Origin: Convivina praedatoris
GTDB taxonomy: Bacteria > Bacillota > Bacilli > Lactobacillales > Lactobacillaceae
Assembly: GCF_933208495.1 (NCBI RefSeq)
Contig: NZ_CAKOET010000006.1
Coordinates: 1 to 64,000, forward strand
Length of the DNA stretch: 64,000 bases
Direction: 5' to 3'
The stretch's first letter is position 1; every line of letters starts with the position of its first letter. The translations under genes were made by a program, and so were the position numbers. Below the pieces are notes generated by a model. That model saw nothing but the letters and a program-made list of their open reading frames with translations. It made no database searches and was not told the origin of the DNA. Shown piece after piece: positions 52,138 to 62,777 of the stretch.

Positions 52138-53439
52138 TTATTGAATAAATCCTACATAATTCTTCTTTTGAATCAGACCTTCAATTTGTCGAATTAAATC
52201 AAGTGTAACCCCGATTGTAATTAGCAAACTGGTACCACCCAATCCAATTTTTTCGTTTAAGCCCCAAACATCTGAGGCAATTAAAGGAACCAATGCCACA
52301 AAACCAAGGAACAACGCTCCCACAAAACTTAGGTGCAAAAGCATCTGCGTGATGAACTTTTGTGTCTCTAAGCCGGGTCGCACATTGACAATGTAAGCCC
52401 CTTGCTTTTGAAGATTTTCTGCCAATTTTTCAGGATTAACTTGAACAAAGGCGTAAAAATAAGTAAAGATAATAATCAATACTGTATAGAAAATGGCACC
52501 TGAAACAGTAGTCATGCTAAAGACTTGCTGAAGCACCTTATACCACTGCGCAGTTCCAAACTTATCTTGAAAGGCAAACAAAATTGTCTGTGGTGTACTA
52601 ATAAATGAAGAAGCAAAGATAACTGGAATAACTCCAGAAACATTTAATTTAAGTGGTAGATAGGCTTCGCTTCCATAAGAAGCAGCCGACCTAGTGTATT
52701 GTATTTGCAACCGACGAGTTGCTTCATAGAACCAAGTCGTTATACCAACAACCAAAATAATGGCAGCGATAATCACTGCGGTAAATACCCAACCAGTAAT
52801 CAAATCACTTTGACTCCCAGCCTGTAGGACATTCTCTTTATAAATTTCATAAAGGCCATCTGGAATTTGGGAAATAATACCAGCAAAGATAATCATGGAA
52901 ACCCCATTACCTAAACCTTTTTCAGTAATCATTTCACCCAGCCAAACAGCAAAAAATGTACCTATGGTCATAACTGCCCCAATAATAACAAAGGACATAA
53001 CATTATTCGTCTGCTTAACTAATCCATAAGCGGAAAGGGAATTAAATCCGGCTGTAATACCGATTGACTGTAGAAAAGCAAACACAATGGTTAACCAACG
53101 CGTTGCATTATTCAACTTTCGTCGACCAACTTCCCCTTGCTTACTCCATTCAACAAAGCGAGGCACGATATCTAATTGCAAAAGTTGCACAACAATCTGT
53201 GCAGTAACATACGGCGAAACTCCCATTGCAAATAACGAGAAGTTCAGTAGTCCACCACCAGAAAAAATATTTAGAATATTCAAAAGCCCATTGCTAGCCA
53301 TCGAATTCATAGCGGCCGGATTAACACCAGGCACTGTGATATGAATTCCAATTCGATAAACAAAAAGAATTAGAATAGTCCAGCCCAATTTCTTCCGAAT
53401 GTCTTTCTCACGTACTGCATTAAATAACGTGCTAAGCAT
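52138..53439 (-). CDS. secY: Protein translocase subunit SecY
   Basis: 433 aa with ten membrane helices. Visible: PGVNPAAMNSM after helix 1 and GEMITEKGLGNGVSMIIF (helix 4-5 signature). Central pore of the Sec system. Start overlaps the rplO stop by 1 nt (TAATG), so coupled. Confidence 0.97.
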   Translation of the reverse strand: MLSTLFNAVREKDIRKKLGWTILILFVYRIGIHITVPGVNPAAMNSMASNGLLNILNIFSGGGLLNFSLFAMGVSPYVTAQIVVQLLQLDIVPRFVEWSKQGEVGRRKLNNATRWLTIVFAFLQSIGITAGFNSLSAYGLVKQTNNVMSFVIIGAVMTIGTFFAVWLGEMITEKGLGNGVSMIIFAGIISQIPDGLYEIYKENVLQAGSQSDLITGWVFTAVIIAAIILVVGITTWFYEATRRLQIQYTRSAASYGSEAYLPLKLNVSGVIPVIFASSFISTPQTILFAFQDKFGTAQWYKVLQQVFSMTTVSGAIFYTVLIIIFTYFYAFVQVNPEKLAENLQKQGAYIVNVRPGLETQKFITQMLLHLSFVGALFLGFVALVPLIASDVWGLNEKIGLGGTSLLITIGVTLDLIRQIEGLIQKKNYVGFIQ

Positions 53440-53873
53440 TAAATCACCTCGGTTGAGCCACCAGCTTGTTGGATTGCTTCAACTGCCGCTTTAGAGAACT
53501 TATTAGCCTTGACAGTCAACTTCTTTTCAATCTTACCTTCGCCAAGAATCTTAACTCCAAATTTTGCGTTCTTTACCAAACCTGATTCAATTAGCAAAGT
53601 TGGAGTAACTTCAGTACCATCGGCAAAAGTATTCAACTTTTCCAAGTTCACGATAGCAAATTCTTTACGAGAAATGTTTGTGAATCCACGCTTTGGAATA
53701 CGGCGGTACAATGGCATCTGTCCACCTTCAAACCCCAAACGTGTCTTTCCACGGGCCTTTTGACCCTTTTGACCACGTCCAGCGGTTTTACCGTTTCCGG
53801 ATGAAGTACCACGACCTACGCGGTTACGTACTTGACGTGAACCAGCTGCTGGCTGTAATTCATTCAAATTCAT
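53439..53873 (-). CDS. rplO: 50S ribosomal protein L15
   Basis: 144 aa. [20 protein letters not shown] then KGQKARGK glycine/basic N-terminal arm and C-terminal globular domain are typical. RBS AAAGGAGGGA. Confidence 0.98.
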   Translation of the reverse strand: MNLNELQPAAGSRQVRNRVGRGTSSGNGKTAGRGQKGQKARGKTRLGFEGGQMPLYRRIPKRGFTNISRKEFAIVNLEKLNTFADGTEVTPTLLIESGLVKNAKFGVKILGEGKIEKKLTVKANKFSKAAVEAIQQAGGSTEVI

Positions 53874-53898
53874 CTTTTGGTCCCTCCTTTTTATTTTT

Positions 53899-54081
53899 TT
53901 ACTTTACTTCTTCAACACTCACAAGGTGAGCAATGTGGAAAATAGCGCCACGGATCGCTTCGTTATTAGGCTTCACCACTGAACTAGACACACGATTAAG
54001 TCCAAGAGACTTAACAATGGCACGTTGCTTGGGTAAGCGATGAGCCGCACTCTTAATCAAAGTGATTTTTAAATCAGCCAT
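53899..54081 (-). CDS. rpmD: 50S ribosomal protein L30
   Basis: 60 aa, the short bacterial form. [20 protein letters not shown] is the signature. Between rpsE and rplO. Confidence 0.97.
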   Translation of the reverse strand: MADLKITLIKSAAHRLPKQRAIVKSLGLNRVSSSVVKPNNEAIRGAIFHIAHLVSVEEVK

Positions 54082-54092
54082 ATTATCGCTCC

Positions 54093-54599
54093 TTATTCAG
54101 CTAAGTGTTCTAGTGAAACTCCACGCATCTTAGAAACTTCGTCAGCACTCTTAAGCTTTGACAAAGCGTCAAATGTTGCGCGCACAACGTTAACTGGAGT
54201 AGAAGATCCAAGAGACTTAGCAGTCACATCGTTAATTCCAGCCAATTCCATAACAGAACGAGTAGAACCACCGGCAGCAACACCAGCACCTTCCTTGGCA
54301 GGCTTAACAAGAATCTTACCACCACTCCATTCACCGATAATATCGTGAGGAATAGTTGTACCAACCATTGGCACAGTTATAAGATTACGCTTAGCATCTT
54401 CAACACCCTTACGGATTGCTTCAGGAACTTCTTGAGCTTTACCAGTTCCAAAACCAACGTGTCCTTGCTTATCACCAACAACAACTAAGGCAGCAAAACG
54501 CAAACGACGTCCACCCTTAACAACCTTGGTAACACGGTTAATAGCAACAACGTTTTCTTCTAATTCACCAACTGAATTAGGACTAACGAATTCAACCAT
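54093..54599 (-). CDS. rpsE: 30S ribosomal protein S5
   Basis: 168 aa. Double-stranded RNA-binding fold with [21 protein letters not shown]. Helps fidelity and mRNA unwinding at the entry channel. Start at 54,599 with AAAGGAGG. Confidence 0.98.
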   Translation of the reverse strand: MVEFVSPNSVGELEENVVAINRVTKVVKGGRRLRFAALVVVGDKQGHVGFGTGKAQEVPEAIRKGVEDAKRNLITVPMVGTTIPHDIIGEWSGGKILVKPAKEGAGVAAGGSTRSVMELAGINDVTAKSLGSSTPVNVVRATFDALSKLKSADEVSKMRGVSLEHLAE

Positions 54600-54617
54600 T
54601 TTATATTCCTCCTTTCC

Positions 54618-54971
54618 TTAGAACTTCAATCCGTTTTCACGGGCTGCATCGGCCAAAGCCTTTACACGACCATGATAAACGTAACCACCACGATCAAAAA
54701 CAACTTCTTCAATGTTAGCTGCTTGAGCGTGTTTAGCAATTAATTCACCGACTTTAACGGCTTGTTCAGTTTTTGTACCGGTAACATCGGCACTTTGTGA
54801 TGAGGCACTTGCTAGCGTTACACCCGCTACGTCATCAATCAATTGAGCGTAGATGTTAACATTAGAACGGAAAACGTTCAAACGTGGGCGAGCAGCAGTA
54901 CCAGAAATTTTACCGCGGACACGCTTGTGGCGCTTTAAGCGGAGCTTATTTTTATCTGGTTTTGAAATCAT
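54618..54971 (-). CDS. rplR: 50S ribosomal protein L18
   Basis: 117 aa. Basic N-terminus ([15 protein letters not shown]) and the [19 protein letters not shown]-terminus; binds 5S rRNA with L5 and L25. Confidence 0.98.
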   Translation of the reverse strand: MISKPDKNKLRLKRHKRVRGKISGTAARPRLNVFRSNVNIYAQLIDDVAGVTLASASSQSADVTGTKTEQAVKVGELIAKHAQAANIEEVVFDRGGYVYHGRVKALADAARENGLKF

Positions 54972-55042
54972 AGCTGTGCTTTCCTTTTCTTTTCAATAAA
55001 AGTATTAAAATTGTTAAAAATATAACTGCTGATAAGAATAGA

Positions 55043-55579
55043 TTACTTACCAGTTTTACCTTCCTTACGACGAACAACTTCGTTCTCGTAACGAATTCCC
55101 TTACCCTTATAGGGTTCTGGAGGACGAACAGCGCGAACTTCAGCAGCAAAATCACCAACGCGTTGCTTTGAAATACCAGAAATCTTGATAGTCAAGGCAT
55201 CAGGCACTTCAACAGTTAACTCTTCACGATCTTCAAAATCAACAGGGTGTGAATAACCAACACTCAAAGTCAACTTTGAACCTGACTTAGAAGCACGGTA
55301 ACCAACACCGACCATCTTCAAAGTCTTAGAAAATCCTTCAGTTACACCAGTAACCATGTTTGCAAAGTTAGCAGTAGTAGTACCGTGCAAAGCGCGGTGC
55401 TTGCTGTCATCACTTTCACGAGTGAAAGATACTTTGTCGCCATCAACATGCATAGTAATGGAAGGAACGATTTCGCGTGACAATTCACCCTTCGGTCCCT
55501 TAACTGTTACTAATTGTCCTTCCTGTGAAACAGTTACATCAGCAGGAAGTGTAATTACTTTATTTCCAATACGGCTCAT
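55043..55579 (-). CDS. rplF: 50S ribosomal protein L6
   Basis: 178 aa. C-terminal [20 protein letters not shown] is strictly conserved. Lies near the sarcin-ricin loop. A 71-nt gap with TATTAAAA-like sequence follows before rplR, longer than the other gaps here. Confidence 0.98.
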   Translation of the reverse strand: MSRIGNKVITLPADVTVSQEGQLVTVKGPKGELSREIVPSITMHVDGDKVSFTRESDDSKHRALHGTTTANFANMVTGVTEGFSKTLKMVGVGYRASKSGSKLTLSVGYSHPVDFEDREELTVEVPDALTIKISGISKQRVGDFAAEVRAVRPPEPYKGKGIRYENEVVRRKEGKTGK

Positions 55580-55603
55580 GGTAAGTCTCCTTTCTTAGAT
55601 ATA

Positions 55604-56002
55604 TTACCAAACGTAAGCCAGCACTTCGCCACCGACTTGCTTAGCACGGGCGTCTTTATCAGTAATCACACCATTTGATGTAGATAAGATAGCGATTCCC
55701 AAACCGTTCAAGACCTTTGGCAATTCCTCAGCCTTGGCATACTTACGCAAACCTGGCTTTGAAACACGCTGAATTCCTGTAATAACACGTTCTTGGTTTT
55801 CACCGTACTTTAAGAATACACGGATAACACCTTGCTTGCTGTCATCAATGTATTCTACGTCGCGGATGAAACCTTCGTTTTTCAAGATTTCGGCGATACT
55901 CTTTTTAATGTTAGATGCTGGAATTTCAACTGAAGCGTGACGCGCTAAGTTGGCGTTACGAATACGAGTCAAAAAATCAGCAATTGGATCAGTCATAGAC
56001 AT
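55604..56002 (-). CDS. rpsH: 30S ribosomal protein S8
   Basis: 132 aa. [14 protein letters not shown] start and [20 protein letters not shown] end are standard. S8 binds 16S helix 21 and in some bacteria represses the spc operon at an rplE-linked hairpin; an unusual hairpin sits just upstream here. rpsN, normally the preceding gene, is absent. Confidence 0.98.
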   Translation of the reverse strand: MSMTDPIADFLTRIRNANLARHASVEIPASNIKKSIAEILKNEGFIRDVEYIDDSKQGVIRVFLKYGENQERVITGIQRVSKPGLRKYAKAEELPKVLNGLGIAILSTSNGVITDKDARAKQVGGEVLAYVW

Positions 56003-56044
56003 CTATCGATATCCTCCTATTATTTTTGAACGTGGTCAACAATT

Positions 56045-56098
56045 GACACGCTCTTAACTATTTAAGACCCTATAGTCCTAAATAGTTAAAAACGCGTC
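56045..56098 (-). promoter_or_regulatory. 20-bp hairpin in the place of rpsN
   Basis: On the plus strand GACACGCTCTTAACTATTTA (56,045-56,064) faces TAAATAGTTAAAAACGCGTC (56,079-56,098). All 20 positions pair on the minus-strand RNA when three G-U pairs are counted, with an inner GAC/GTC. It lacks a T-run, so it is not a usual terminator. Confidence 0.7.
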
Positions 56099-56127
56099 AC
56101 TCGATGAGCGACTGCATTTTTAAATAC

Positions 56128-56670
56128 TTACTTTGCAAAAGGCATTCCCATTTGTGCCAACAACTCATGACCTTGTTCGTCATTTTCAGCTGTTGTAACA
56201 ATAACGATGTCCAAACCGCGAACACGGTTAACTTGGTCAAAGTCAATTTCAGGGAAAATCAATTGTTCCCGAATACCCAATGTGTAGTTTCCACGCCCAT
56301 CAAAAGCTTTTGATGAAACACCGTGAAAATCACGAACACGTGGTAGGGAAATGTTAATCAACTTATCTAAAAAGTCATACATACGCTGTCCACGCAAAGT
56401 AACCTTAGTTCCAATTGCCATACCTTCACGCAAACGGAATCCAGCGATTGACTTTTTTGCTCGTGTAATTACTGGTTGTTGACCAGCGATTAACTTCAAT
56501 TCTTCAACCGCTTCATCTAAGTTCTTTGAGTTAGAAACAGCATCACCAACACCCATGTTTAAGACAATCTTCTCAACCTTGGGAGCTTGCATTGGTGAAG
56601 TAAACTCAAACTTTTTGATTAGAGCAGGTTGAACTTCATTAACATATTTTTCTTTTAAAGTAGTTGCCAT
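56128..56670 (-). CDS. rplE: 50S ribosomal protein L5
   Basis: 180 aa. [20 protein letters not shown] and the C-terminal [20 protein letters not shown] are diagnostic. Binds 5S rRNA and contacts P-site tRNA. Its downstream gap holds the hairpin instead of rpsN. Confidence 0.98.
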   Translation of the reverse strand: MATTLKEKYVNEVQPALIKKFEFTSPMQAPKVEKIVLNMGVGDAVSNSKNLDEAVEELKLIAGQQPVITRAKKSIAGFRLREGMAIGTKVTLRGQRMYDFLDKLINISLPRVRDFHGVSSKAFDGRGNYTLGIREQLIFPEIDFDQVNRVRGLDIVIVTTAENDEQGHELLAQMGMPFAK

Positions 56671-56694
56671 GAAAATGATTTCACCTTTCGACTA

Positions 56695-57003
56695 TTAGCC
56701 TAGTACGTTACCAGACTTCTTTGAAACACGTACCTTCTTGCCATCTTCAATCTTAAATGCCACCCGAGTAGGCTCATTAGTTGATGGATCAAGCAATTGC
56801 ACGTTAGATACATGGATAGGCGCTTCGATATCGATAACACCACCCTGTGGATACTCGTTAGAAGGCTTTTGATGCTTTTTAACGATGTTCACGCCTTCGA
56901 CAACAACACGGTCCTTGGCAGCAACAGTCTTAGTAACTGTTCCTTCCTTTCCCTTGTCCTTGCCGGCAATGACGCGAACCTTATCACCTGTTTTAACAAA
57001 CAT
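56695..57003 (-). CDS. rplX: 50S ribosomal protein L24
   Basis: 102 aa. KOW motif in [20 protein letters not shown] at the N-terminus. Early assembly protein of the large subunit. Confidence 0.98.
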   Translation of the reverse strand: MFVKTGDKVRVIAGKDKGKEGTVTKTVAAKDRVVVEGVNIVKKHQKPSNEYPQGGVIDIEAPIHVSNVQLLDPSTNEPTRVAFKIEDGKKVRVSKKSGNVLG

Positions 57004-57027
57004 GATAGGCTCTCCTCCTTGTCAATA

Positions 57028-57396
57028 TTAGAGCACTTCTGGTGCCAATGAAACAATACGCATGTAGTTGTTGTCACGCAATTCACGTGCAACAGGACCA
57101 AAGATACGCGTACCTACTGGTGACTTATCATCCTTAACGATGACAGCAGCGTTTTCATCAAAGTTGATGTATGAACCGTCTGCACGACGAACATCAGAAA
57201 CAGTCCGCACGATAACAGCCTTAACAACATCACCCTTCTTAACGTTACCACCAGGCATAGCTTGCTTAACAGTCGCAACAATCATGTCACCAATGCCAGC
57301 AAACTTACGACCAGAACCACCGAGCACTTTAATCGTCAAGATTTCACGTGCGCCAGAGTTATCGGCCACTTTTAAACGACTCTCTTGTTGAATCAT
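57028..57396 (-). CDS. rplN: 50S ribosomal protein L14
   Basis: 122 aa. [20 protein letters not shown] is the family N-terminus. Part of the subunit interface and target of silencing factor RsfS. Confidence 0.98.
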   Translation of the reverse strand: MIQQESRLKVADNSGAREILTIKVLGGSGRKFAGIGDMIVATVKQAMPGGNVKKGDVVKAVIVRTVSDVRRADGSYINFDENAAVIVKDDKSPVGTRIFGPVARELRDNNYMRIVSLAPEVL

Positions 57397-57444
57397 GGTT
57401 CATCCTCCTTGTTAGCAATTAATTACGACGATTGGTAGTTACTA

Positions 57445-57711
57445 TTAAAGAATAACAGATTCTTCAATAACCTTAACCAAACGGAAGTGCTTAGTTGCAG
57501 ACAAAGGACGAGTTTCCATAATTTGAACAATATCGCCTTGCTTGGCAACGTTGTTTTCATCATGGGCCTTGAACTTCTTTGTATAGCGAACACGTTTACC
57601 GTAAACTGGGTGGTTGACATAAGTGTCAACAGCTACAGTAATAGTCTTGTCCATCTTGTCAGAGACAACACGGCCACGGTAAACCTTACGAGCATTACGT
57701 TCTTCACTCAT
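57445..57711 (-). CDS. rpsQ: 30S ribosomal protein S17
   Basis: 88 aa. [20 protein letters not shown] and [12 protein letters not shown] are standard for this OB-fold protein. 48 nt separate it from rplN. Confidence 0.98.
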   Translation of the reverse strand: MSEERNARKVYRGRVVSDKMDKTITVAVDTYVNHPVYGKRVRYTKKFKAHDENNVAKQGDIVQIMETRPLSATKHFRLVKVIEESVIL

Positions 57712-57732
57712 TTTCAGCTTCTTCCTTTCGTC

Positions 57733-57939
57733 TTACTTGTTAGCTTCTGCTAACTGTTGCGCACGAATTACAGTCTTAACTCGTGCAATGTCCTTACGAA
57801 CCTTTGAAATACGGGCCGTGTTTTCTAATTGACCAGTAGCCAATTGGAAACGAAGGTTGAACAATTCTTCCTTGAATTCGGCTTCGCGCTTTTGCAAATC
57901 CGCAAGTGACAAAGCTTTTAATTCATTTGCTTTAGCCAT
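57733..57939 (-). CDS. rpmC: 50S ribosomal protein L29
   Basis: 68 aa, two-helix protein at the exit tunnel. Start overlaps the rplP stop by one base (TAATG) with GGGAGG inside rplP. Confidence 0.98.
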   Translation of the reverse strand: MAKANELKALSLADLQKREAEFKEELFNLRFQLATGQLENTARISKVRKDIARVKTVIRAQQLAEANK

Positions 57940-58352
57940 TATTCAGCCTCCCGAGCAATAATCTTTGTACGTACAGGCAACTTGTATTGTGCTAAACGCA
58001 ATGCCTCAATGGCAACTGGCTTTGAAACGCCACCAACCTCAAACATTACCTTACCACGCTTAACTGGGGCAACCCATCCTTCAGGTGCACCCTTACCATT
58101 ACCCATTCGAACTCCAACACCTTTTGATGTATATGACTTATGAGGGAAGATCTTAATCCAAACCTTACCACCACGCTTCATATAACGGGTCATTGCAATA
58201 CGGGCAGCTTCAATTTGACGATTCGTAATCCAACTTGAAGTAGTTGCTTGCAAGCCGTATTCGCCAAAAGCAACCGTCTTACCACCCTTAGCCTCACCAC
58301 GCATGTGGCCACGGTGTACACGACGGAACTTAACACGCTTTGGTACTAACAT
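57939..58352 (-). CDS. rplP: 50S ribosomal protein L16
   Basis: 137 aa. [20 protein letters not shown] and [20 protein letters not shown] are typical. It orders the A-site region of 23S rRNA. Confidence 0.98.
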   Translation of the reverse strand: MLVPKRVKFRRVHRGHMRGEAKGGKTVAFGEYGLQATTSSWITNRQIEAARIAMTRYMKRGGKVWIKIFPHKSYTSKGVGVRMGNGKGAPEGWVAPVKRGKVMFEVGGVSKPVAIEALRLAQYKLPVRTKIIAREAE

Positions 58353-58366
58353 GTTTGCTTCCCTCC

Positions 58367-59038
58367 TTACTTGTTATTTTTCTTCTTAGGCAATATATCA
58401 CCACGGTAAATCCAAGTCTTAATACCCAAATTACCGTAAGCGGTTTTTGCTTCGTCCCATGAATAGTCGATGTCGGCACGTAAAGTATGCAAAGGAACAG
58501 TTCCTTCAGTGTATTGTTCGATACGAGCAATATCAGCTCCATTCAAACGTCCTGAAACAACAATCTTAATTCCCTTAGCCCCAGCACGAGTAGCACGTTG
58601 CATTGCACCACGCATAGCGCGACGGAAAGCAATACGGCGTTCCAAATCACCGACAACTTGTTGCCCAACCAAGTGAGCGCTCAAATCAGGCTTCTTGATT
58701 TCAATAATGTTAATGAAAACACGCTTTGAACGACCGCGGTCGTCCTTATCGGTCAACTTTGACAATTGTGTCCGAAGCTTTTCAACTTCAGAACCACCCT
58801 TACCAATAACCATTCCTGGCTTAGCAGTGTGAATCACAATATCAATACGTGACTTTGTACTACGTTCAATTTCAACACGATCAACTGACGCATCAGCCAA
58901 GTTCTTTTCGATATACTTACGAATACGCAAATCTTCAAGAAGTTGCTTAGAGAAATCAGCCTTGTCAGCAAACCATTTAGCATCCCAGTCGCGAATGACA
59001 CCGACACGGAATCCAGTTGGGTTAATCTTTTGACCCAT
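58367..59038 (-). CDS. rpsC: 30S ribosomal protein S3
   Basis: 223 aa. N-terminal KH domain with [14 protein letters not shown] and C-terminal domain [20 protein letters not shown]-like ([16 protein letters not shown]). Start overlaps the rplV stop by one base. Confidence 0.98.
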   Translation of the reverse strand: MGQKINPTGFRVGVIRDWDAKWFADKADFSKQLLEDLRIRKYIEKNLADASVDRVEIERSTKSRIDIVIHTAKPGMVIGKGGSEVEKLRTQLSKLTDKDDRGRSKRVFINIIEIKKPDLSAHLVGQQVVGDLERRIAFRRAMRGAMQRATRAGAKGIKIVVSGRLNGADIARIEQYTEGTVPLHTLRADIDYSWDEAKTAYGNLGIKTWIYRGDILPKKKNNK

Positions 59039-59394
59039 TACTTTTCCTCCTTCTCAGCAACCACAATCGTGATGTGACTTGTGCGCTTGTTAATAGGTGA
59101 AGCAGAACCCTTTGCACGAGGACGGAAACGCTTCAACGTAGGCCCTTCATTTGCAAAGGCTTCTTTAATGATTAAGTCTTCACGGTCAAGTGAAAAATTA
59201 TTTTCAGCGTTAGCAACAGCTGAGTTCAAAACCTTATAAACATCTTCAGAAGAATGATTAGGTAGGAACTTCAAAATTGCAAATGCTTCATTCACATTCT
59301 TGCGGCGGATAGTGTCAAGGACGAGGCGAGCCTTACGAGGGGCTACACGAACAATCTTGGCAGTCGAGCGCGCTGATGTAACTTGTTCAGCCAT
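59038..59394 (-). CDS. rplV: 50S ribosomal protein L22
   Basis: 118 aa. [20 protein letters not shown] and the tunnel loop [20 protein letters not shown]; the loop is intact, so no macrolide-resistance deletion is visible. Confidence 0.98.
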   Translation of the reverse strand: MAEQVTSARSTAKIVRVAPRKARLVLDTIRRKNVNEAFAILKFLPNHSSEDVYKVLNSAVANAENNFSLDREDLIIKEAFANEGPTLKRFRPRAKGSASPINKRTSHITIVVAEKEEK

Positions 59395-59408
59395 TTTTCA
59401 TTTCCTCC

Positions 59409-59684
59409 TTACTTAGTCTTTTTATCGTCGTTCTTGTGTCCCTTGAACGTACGAGTTGGTACAAACTCACCAAGCTTATGTCCAACCATATCATCTTGTA
59501 CATAAACTGGAACGTGCTTGCGACCATCATAAACAGCAATGGTAAATCCGATAAAACTTGGGAAAATCGTTGAACGGCGTGACCAAGTTTTGATCACTGA
59601 CTTCTTTTCGTTGTCAGCCTGCGCTTCGATTTTCTTAAGCAAGTGCGGGTCCGCAAATGGTCCCTTTTTTAAACTACGAGCCAT
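59409..59684 (-). CDS. rpsS: 30S ribosomal protein S19
   Basis: 91 aa. [20 protein letters not shown] and [15 protein letters not shown] are standard. Head of the small subunit with S13. Confidence 0.98.
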   Translation of the reverse strand: MARSLKKGPFADPHLLKKIEAQADNEKKSVIKTWSRRSTIFPSFIGFTIAVYDGRKHVPVYVQDDMVGHKLGEFVPTRTFKGHKNDDKKTK

Positions 59685-59701
59685 TATTTGTCTCCTTTCC
59701 C

Positions 59702-60538
59702 TTACTTACTCTTCTTACGACCACGAATAATGAACTTAGTTGAGTTCTTCTTCTTGTCGCGAGTCTTCTTACCAACAGTCTTCTTACCCCATGGAGAAAG
59801 TGGACTTGGCAAACCAACTGGAGCCTTTCCTTCACCACCACCGTGTGGGTGATCATTAGGGTTCATAACTGATCCACGAACGTGTGGACGCTTACCACGC
59901 CAACGGTTACGGCCAGCCTTACCCCAGTTAATCAATGAATGTTCAGCATTTCCAACTTCACCAATAGTTGCACGGTTAGTTGACAAAACTAAACGCACTT
60001 CACCAGAAGTCAAACGAACGATAGTATATTTACCATCACGTCCCAAAATCTGTGCTGAAGCACCAGCAGAACGTGCCAATTGGCCGCCTTTACCATTCTT
60101 CAATTCAATATTGTGAATCAAAGTTCCTTCAGGAATAGCGTTCAATGGCAATGCGTTACCAATCTTAATATCGGCATCTGATCCAGAATGAACCTTATCG
60201 CCCACCTTAAGACCCTTAGGGGCCAAAATGTAAGTTTTAACACCATCTTCATAACCAAGTAAAGCAATGTTAGCAGTACGGTTTGGATCGTACTCGATAG
60301 CCTTTACTGTTGCTGCCTTATCATCCTTGATACGCTTAAAGTCGATGATACGATAAGCCTTCTTGTGTCCACCAGCATGATGACGAACAGTCATACGGCC
60401 GGATGAGTTACGGGCACCAGTTTTTGACTTTTTAACCAACAAACTCTTTTCGGGGGTCGTTTTTGTGATTTCAGAAAAATCTGAAGAAGTCATATTACGA
60501 CGACCGTTAGAGGTTGGCTTATACTTCTTGATAGCCAA
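59702..60538 (-). CDS. rplB: 50S ribosomal protein L2
   Basis: 278 aa. C-terminal [19 protein letters not shown] with the His near the peptidyl transferase centre is conserved. Complete. Confidence 0.98.
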   Translation of the reverse strand: MAIKKYKPTSNGRRNMTSSDFSEITKTTPEKSLLVKKSKTGARNSSGRMTVRHHAGGHKKAYRIIDFKRIKDDKAATVKAIEYDPNRTANIALLGYEDGVKTYILAPKGLKVGDKVHSGSDADIKIGNALPLNAIPEGTLIHNIELKNGKGGQLARSAGASAQILGRDGKYTIVRLTSGEVRLVLSTNRATIGEVGNAEHSLINWGKAGRNRWRGKRPHVRGSVMNPNDHPHGGGEGKAPVGLPSPLSPWGKKTVGKKTRDKKKNSTKFIIRGRKKSK

Positions 60539-60561
60539 TGTCTTATCCTCCTATTTTAAAA

Positions 60562-60849
60562 TTAACCTTCGTTAAAGATTTCAATATCTTTGGAATCAGC
60601 AGCCAGCGTAACAGTAGCCTTCTTAAGCTTACGAGTGTAGCCAACATAACGTCCCTGACGCTTTTTCTTACCACGTACATTTGCGGTATTTAAACCAGAA
60701 ACCTGTACATCAAAGATTTGCTCAATTGCCTTTTTAATCTCAGGCTTTGTGGCTCGAGTGTCAACTTCAAACACATAACGCTTGTTTTCAGTTTGAGCCA
60801 TAGAAGCCTCTGTAATGATTGGGCGGCGAATAATATCACGTGCATCCAT
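60562..60849 (-). CDS. rplW: 50S ribosomal protein L23
   Basis: 95 aa. [20 protein letters not shown] and [19 protein letters not shown]. Docking site for trigger factor and SRP at the tunnel exit. Start overlaps the rplD stop by one base. Confidence 0.98.
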   Translation of the reverse strand: MDARDIIRRPIITEASMAQTENKRYVFEVDTRATKPEIKKAIEQIFDVQVSGLNTANVRGKKKRQGRYVGYTRKLKKATVTLAADSKDIEIFNEG

Positions 60850-61472
60850 TAGGCAAGACCTCCTTGGATTTCTTCGAGAGCTGATTGAACAACCACCAGC
60901 TTATCCGCATTCACAACATCAAGAACGTTAATTCCATCAGCATGCATGATTTGCACATTAGCAAGGTTACGACCAGACAAGATAGCATTTTCGTTATCGT
61001 TATCTACAAGAACCAATGCCTTGGAATCAACAGATAGGTTGTCCATAACCTTTTTAAAGTCTTGTGTCTTAGGTTGGTTGAAAGCCAATGAATCAACAAC
61101 CACTAACTTACCTTCAGCAACCTTTTGTGATAATACTGAACGTAAAGCTAATTGATAAGCCTTACGGTTAATACGGTAAGCGTATGAACGAGGAGTAGGT
61201 CCGAAAACAATTCCTCCACCACGCCACTGAGGTGAACGGATAGATCCTTGACGAGCGCGACCTGTTCCTTTTTGCTTCCACGGCTTCTTACCACCACCGG
61301 AAACAGCTGAACGGTTCTTAACGGCATGAGTACCCTGGCGCATTGAAGCGCGTTGCATCAAAACCGCATCAGTAATAACCGCGTTGTTTGGTTCGATGGA
61401 GAAGACAGCATCATTTAATTCCAATTCTGCCGCTTGACTACCATCTTGCTTTAATACAGCAACTTTAGTCAT
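60849..61472 (-). CDS. rplD: 50S ribosomal protein L4
   Basis: 207 aa. The tunnel loop [20 protein letters not shown] then [11 protein letters not shown] is intact. In E. coli L4 regulates the S10 operon; here a structured leader exists but L4 control is unproven. Confidence 0.98.
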   Translation of the reverse strand: MTKVAVLKQDGSQAAELELNDAVFSIEPNNAVITDAVLMQRASMRQGTHAVKNRSAVSGGGKKPWKQKGTGRARQGSIRSPQWRGGGIVFGPTPRSYAYRINRKAYQLALRSVLSQKVAEGKLVVVDSLAFNQPKTQDFKKVMDNLSVDSKALVLVDNDNENAILSGRNLANVQIMHADGINVLDVVNADKLVVVQSALEEIQGGLA

Positions 61473-61500
61473 GATTGATTGTTCTCCTTTCTATATATTT

Positions 61501-62184
61501 TTAAGCTTCTTCTGAAACAGTAGCAGGCTTTGCGCCAGCCATCTTGATTTCAGGATGTTTTGCATTAACTTTAACAGTTGACTTAATTGTCAAAAGTGAC
61601 TTATTAGCCCCAGGTACATTACCCTTAAGTAGCAACAGGTTGTTTTCCACATCAACATGAACAATTGCAACATTTTGCATTGTACGTTTGTGGTTACCCA
61701 TGCGACCAGGCAACAACTTACCCTTAAATACGCGGTTAATAATAGCACCCATTGAACCAGGACGACGGTGATAACGAGAACCGTGGCTCATTGGTCCACG
61801 AGACTGTCCCAAACGCTTAATTGCGCCCTGGAAGCCATGTCCCTTTGTGATGCCAGTGACGTCGACGTAATCACCCGCTTGGAATGTGTCGACTGCGACT
61901 TGATCCCCAACGTTATATTCGCCTTCCGCATCACGGACTTCACGAATGTAGCGCTTAGGGGCTGTGTTTGCTTTTGCAACATGGCCTTGTTCAGGTTTGT
62001 TTGACAGAACCTCGCGCTTATCTTGATAACCCAACTGAACTGCGTTATACCCATCGGTTTCAGCAGTCTTAACCTGCAAAACAACGTTTGGCGTTGCTTC
62101 AACAGCAGTCACGGCAATCAATTCGCCAGATTCAGTAAAAACCTGAGTCATACCGACTTTGCGGCCTAAGATACCTTTAGTCAT
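61501..62184 (-). CDS. rplC: 50S ribosomal protein L3
   Basis: 227 aa from ATG at 62,184 ([16 protein letters not shown]) with AAGGAG. The upstream seven-residue extension is rejected because the site would be inside it. [20 protein letters not shown] then [12 protein letters not shown] is the conserved W-finger region. Confidence 0.98.
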   Translation of the reverse strand: MTKGILGRKVGMTQVFTESGELIAVTAVEATPNVVLQVKTAETDGYNAVQLGYQDKREVLSNKPEQGHVAKANTAPKRYIREVRDAEGEYNVGDQVAVDTFQAGDYVDVTGITKGHGFQGAIKRLGQSRGPMSHGSRYHRRPGSMGAIINRVFKGKLLPGRMGNHKRTMQNVAIVHVDVENNLLLLKGNVPGANKSLLTIKSTVKVNAKHPEIKMAGAKPATVSEEA

Positions 62185-62227
62185 GACTATTCTCCTTAAC
62201 TTCATTGCTCAGAAGCAATGTATTTAA

Positions 62228-62536
62228 TTACAACTTAATTTCAATTGCAACACCTGATGGCAATTCAAGCTTACGCAATGCGTCAACTGTCTTGTCAGTA
62301 GGGTTCACAATATCGATCAACCGCTTGTGAGTCCGCATTTCGAACTGTTCACGGGCATCCTTATACTTGTGCGGTGAACTTAACACCGTGTACAAAGTGC
62401 GTTCCGTTGGCAATGGAATTGGGCCAGCGATTTTTGCACCTGTGCGCTTAGCCGTCTCAACAATCTTATCTGCTGATTGGTCTAAAATGCGGTGTTCGTA
62501 TGCCTTCAAGCGGATACGGATCTTCTTTTGTGCCAT
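62228..62536 (-). CDS. rpsJ: 30S ribosomal protein S10
   Basis: 102 aa. [20 protein letters not shown] and [20 protein letters not shown]. First gene of the S10-spc-alpha cluster, RBS GAGGAGG. In other bacteria S10 also joins NusB in antitermination. Confidence 0.98.
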   Translation of the reverse strand: MAQKKIRIRLKAYEHRILDQSADKIVETAKRTGAKIAGPIPLPTERTLYTVLSSPHKYKDAREQFEMRTHKRLIDIVNPTDKTVDALRKLELPSGVAIEIKL

Positions 62537-62722
62537 TTTATGCCTCCTCGTTGATTTCGTAAATCAGCTAACTCCGATCAAAAACCGACAACACTTGCTT
62601 GTGTTTGCGCGCCCATGGCAACGCGGCCGCGCGTGTCGCAACCTTAATCATCATCGCTAAACGTTGATACACCAGCCTTTTCAGGTGGCTATTAGCTATA
62701 CACCTGAAAGGCGTACCTAACT
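62537..62722 (-). promoter_or_regulatory. Structured 5' leader of the ribosomal operon
   Basis: About 185 nt of untranslated leader. A strong hairpin (GCCTTTCAGGTG/CACCTGAAAAGGC, 62,675-62,712, one bulge) is followed by a GC-rich segment containing GCGCGGCCGCG and GGCGCGC, and an AACAC/GTGTT hairpin near rpsJ. GC content is far above the genome average. A regulatory role (L4 or otherwise) is inferred. Confidence 0.6.
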
Positions 62723-62751
62723 ATAGTATCAGAAAAACCCTTGCTATACAA
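62723..62751 (-). promoter_or_regulatory. S10 operon promoter
   Basis: TTGTAT (62,746-62,751), 17 nt, TACTAT (62,723-62,728) with TGA extended -10. The -35 lies inside the terminator hairpin of the pot operon. Confidence 0.78.
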
Positions 62752-62757
62752 GGGTTT
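62733..62757 (-). terminator. Terminator of the pot operon
   Basis: AAACCCTTG TATA GCAAGGGTTT followed by TTT on the minus strand, 21 nt after the potD stop. Confidence 0.82.
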
Positions 62758-62777
62758 CCTACTACAAATATTTATTT

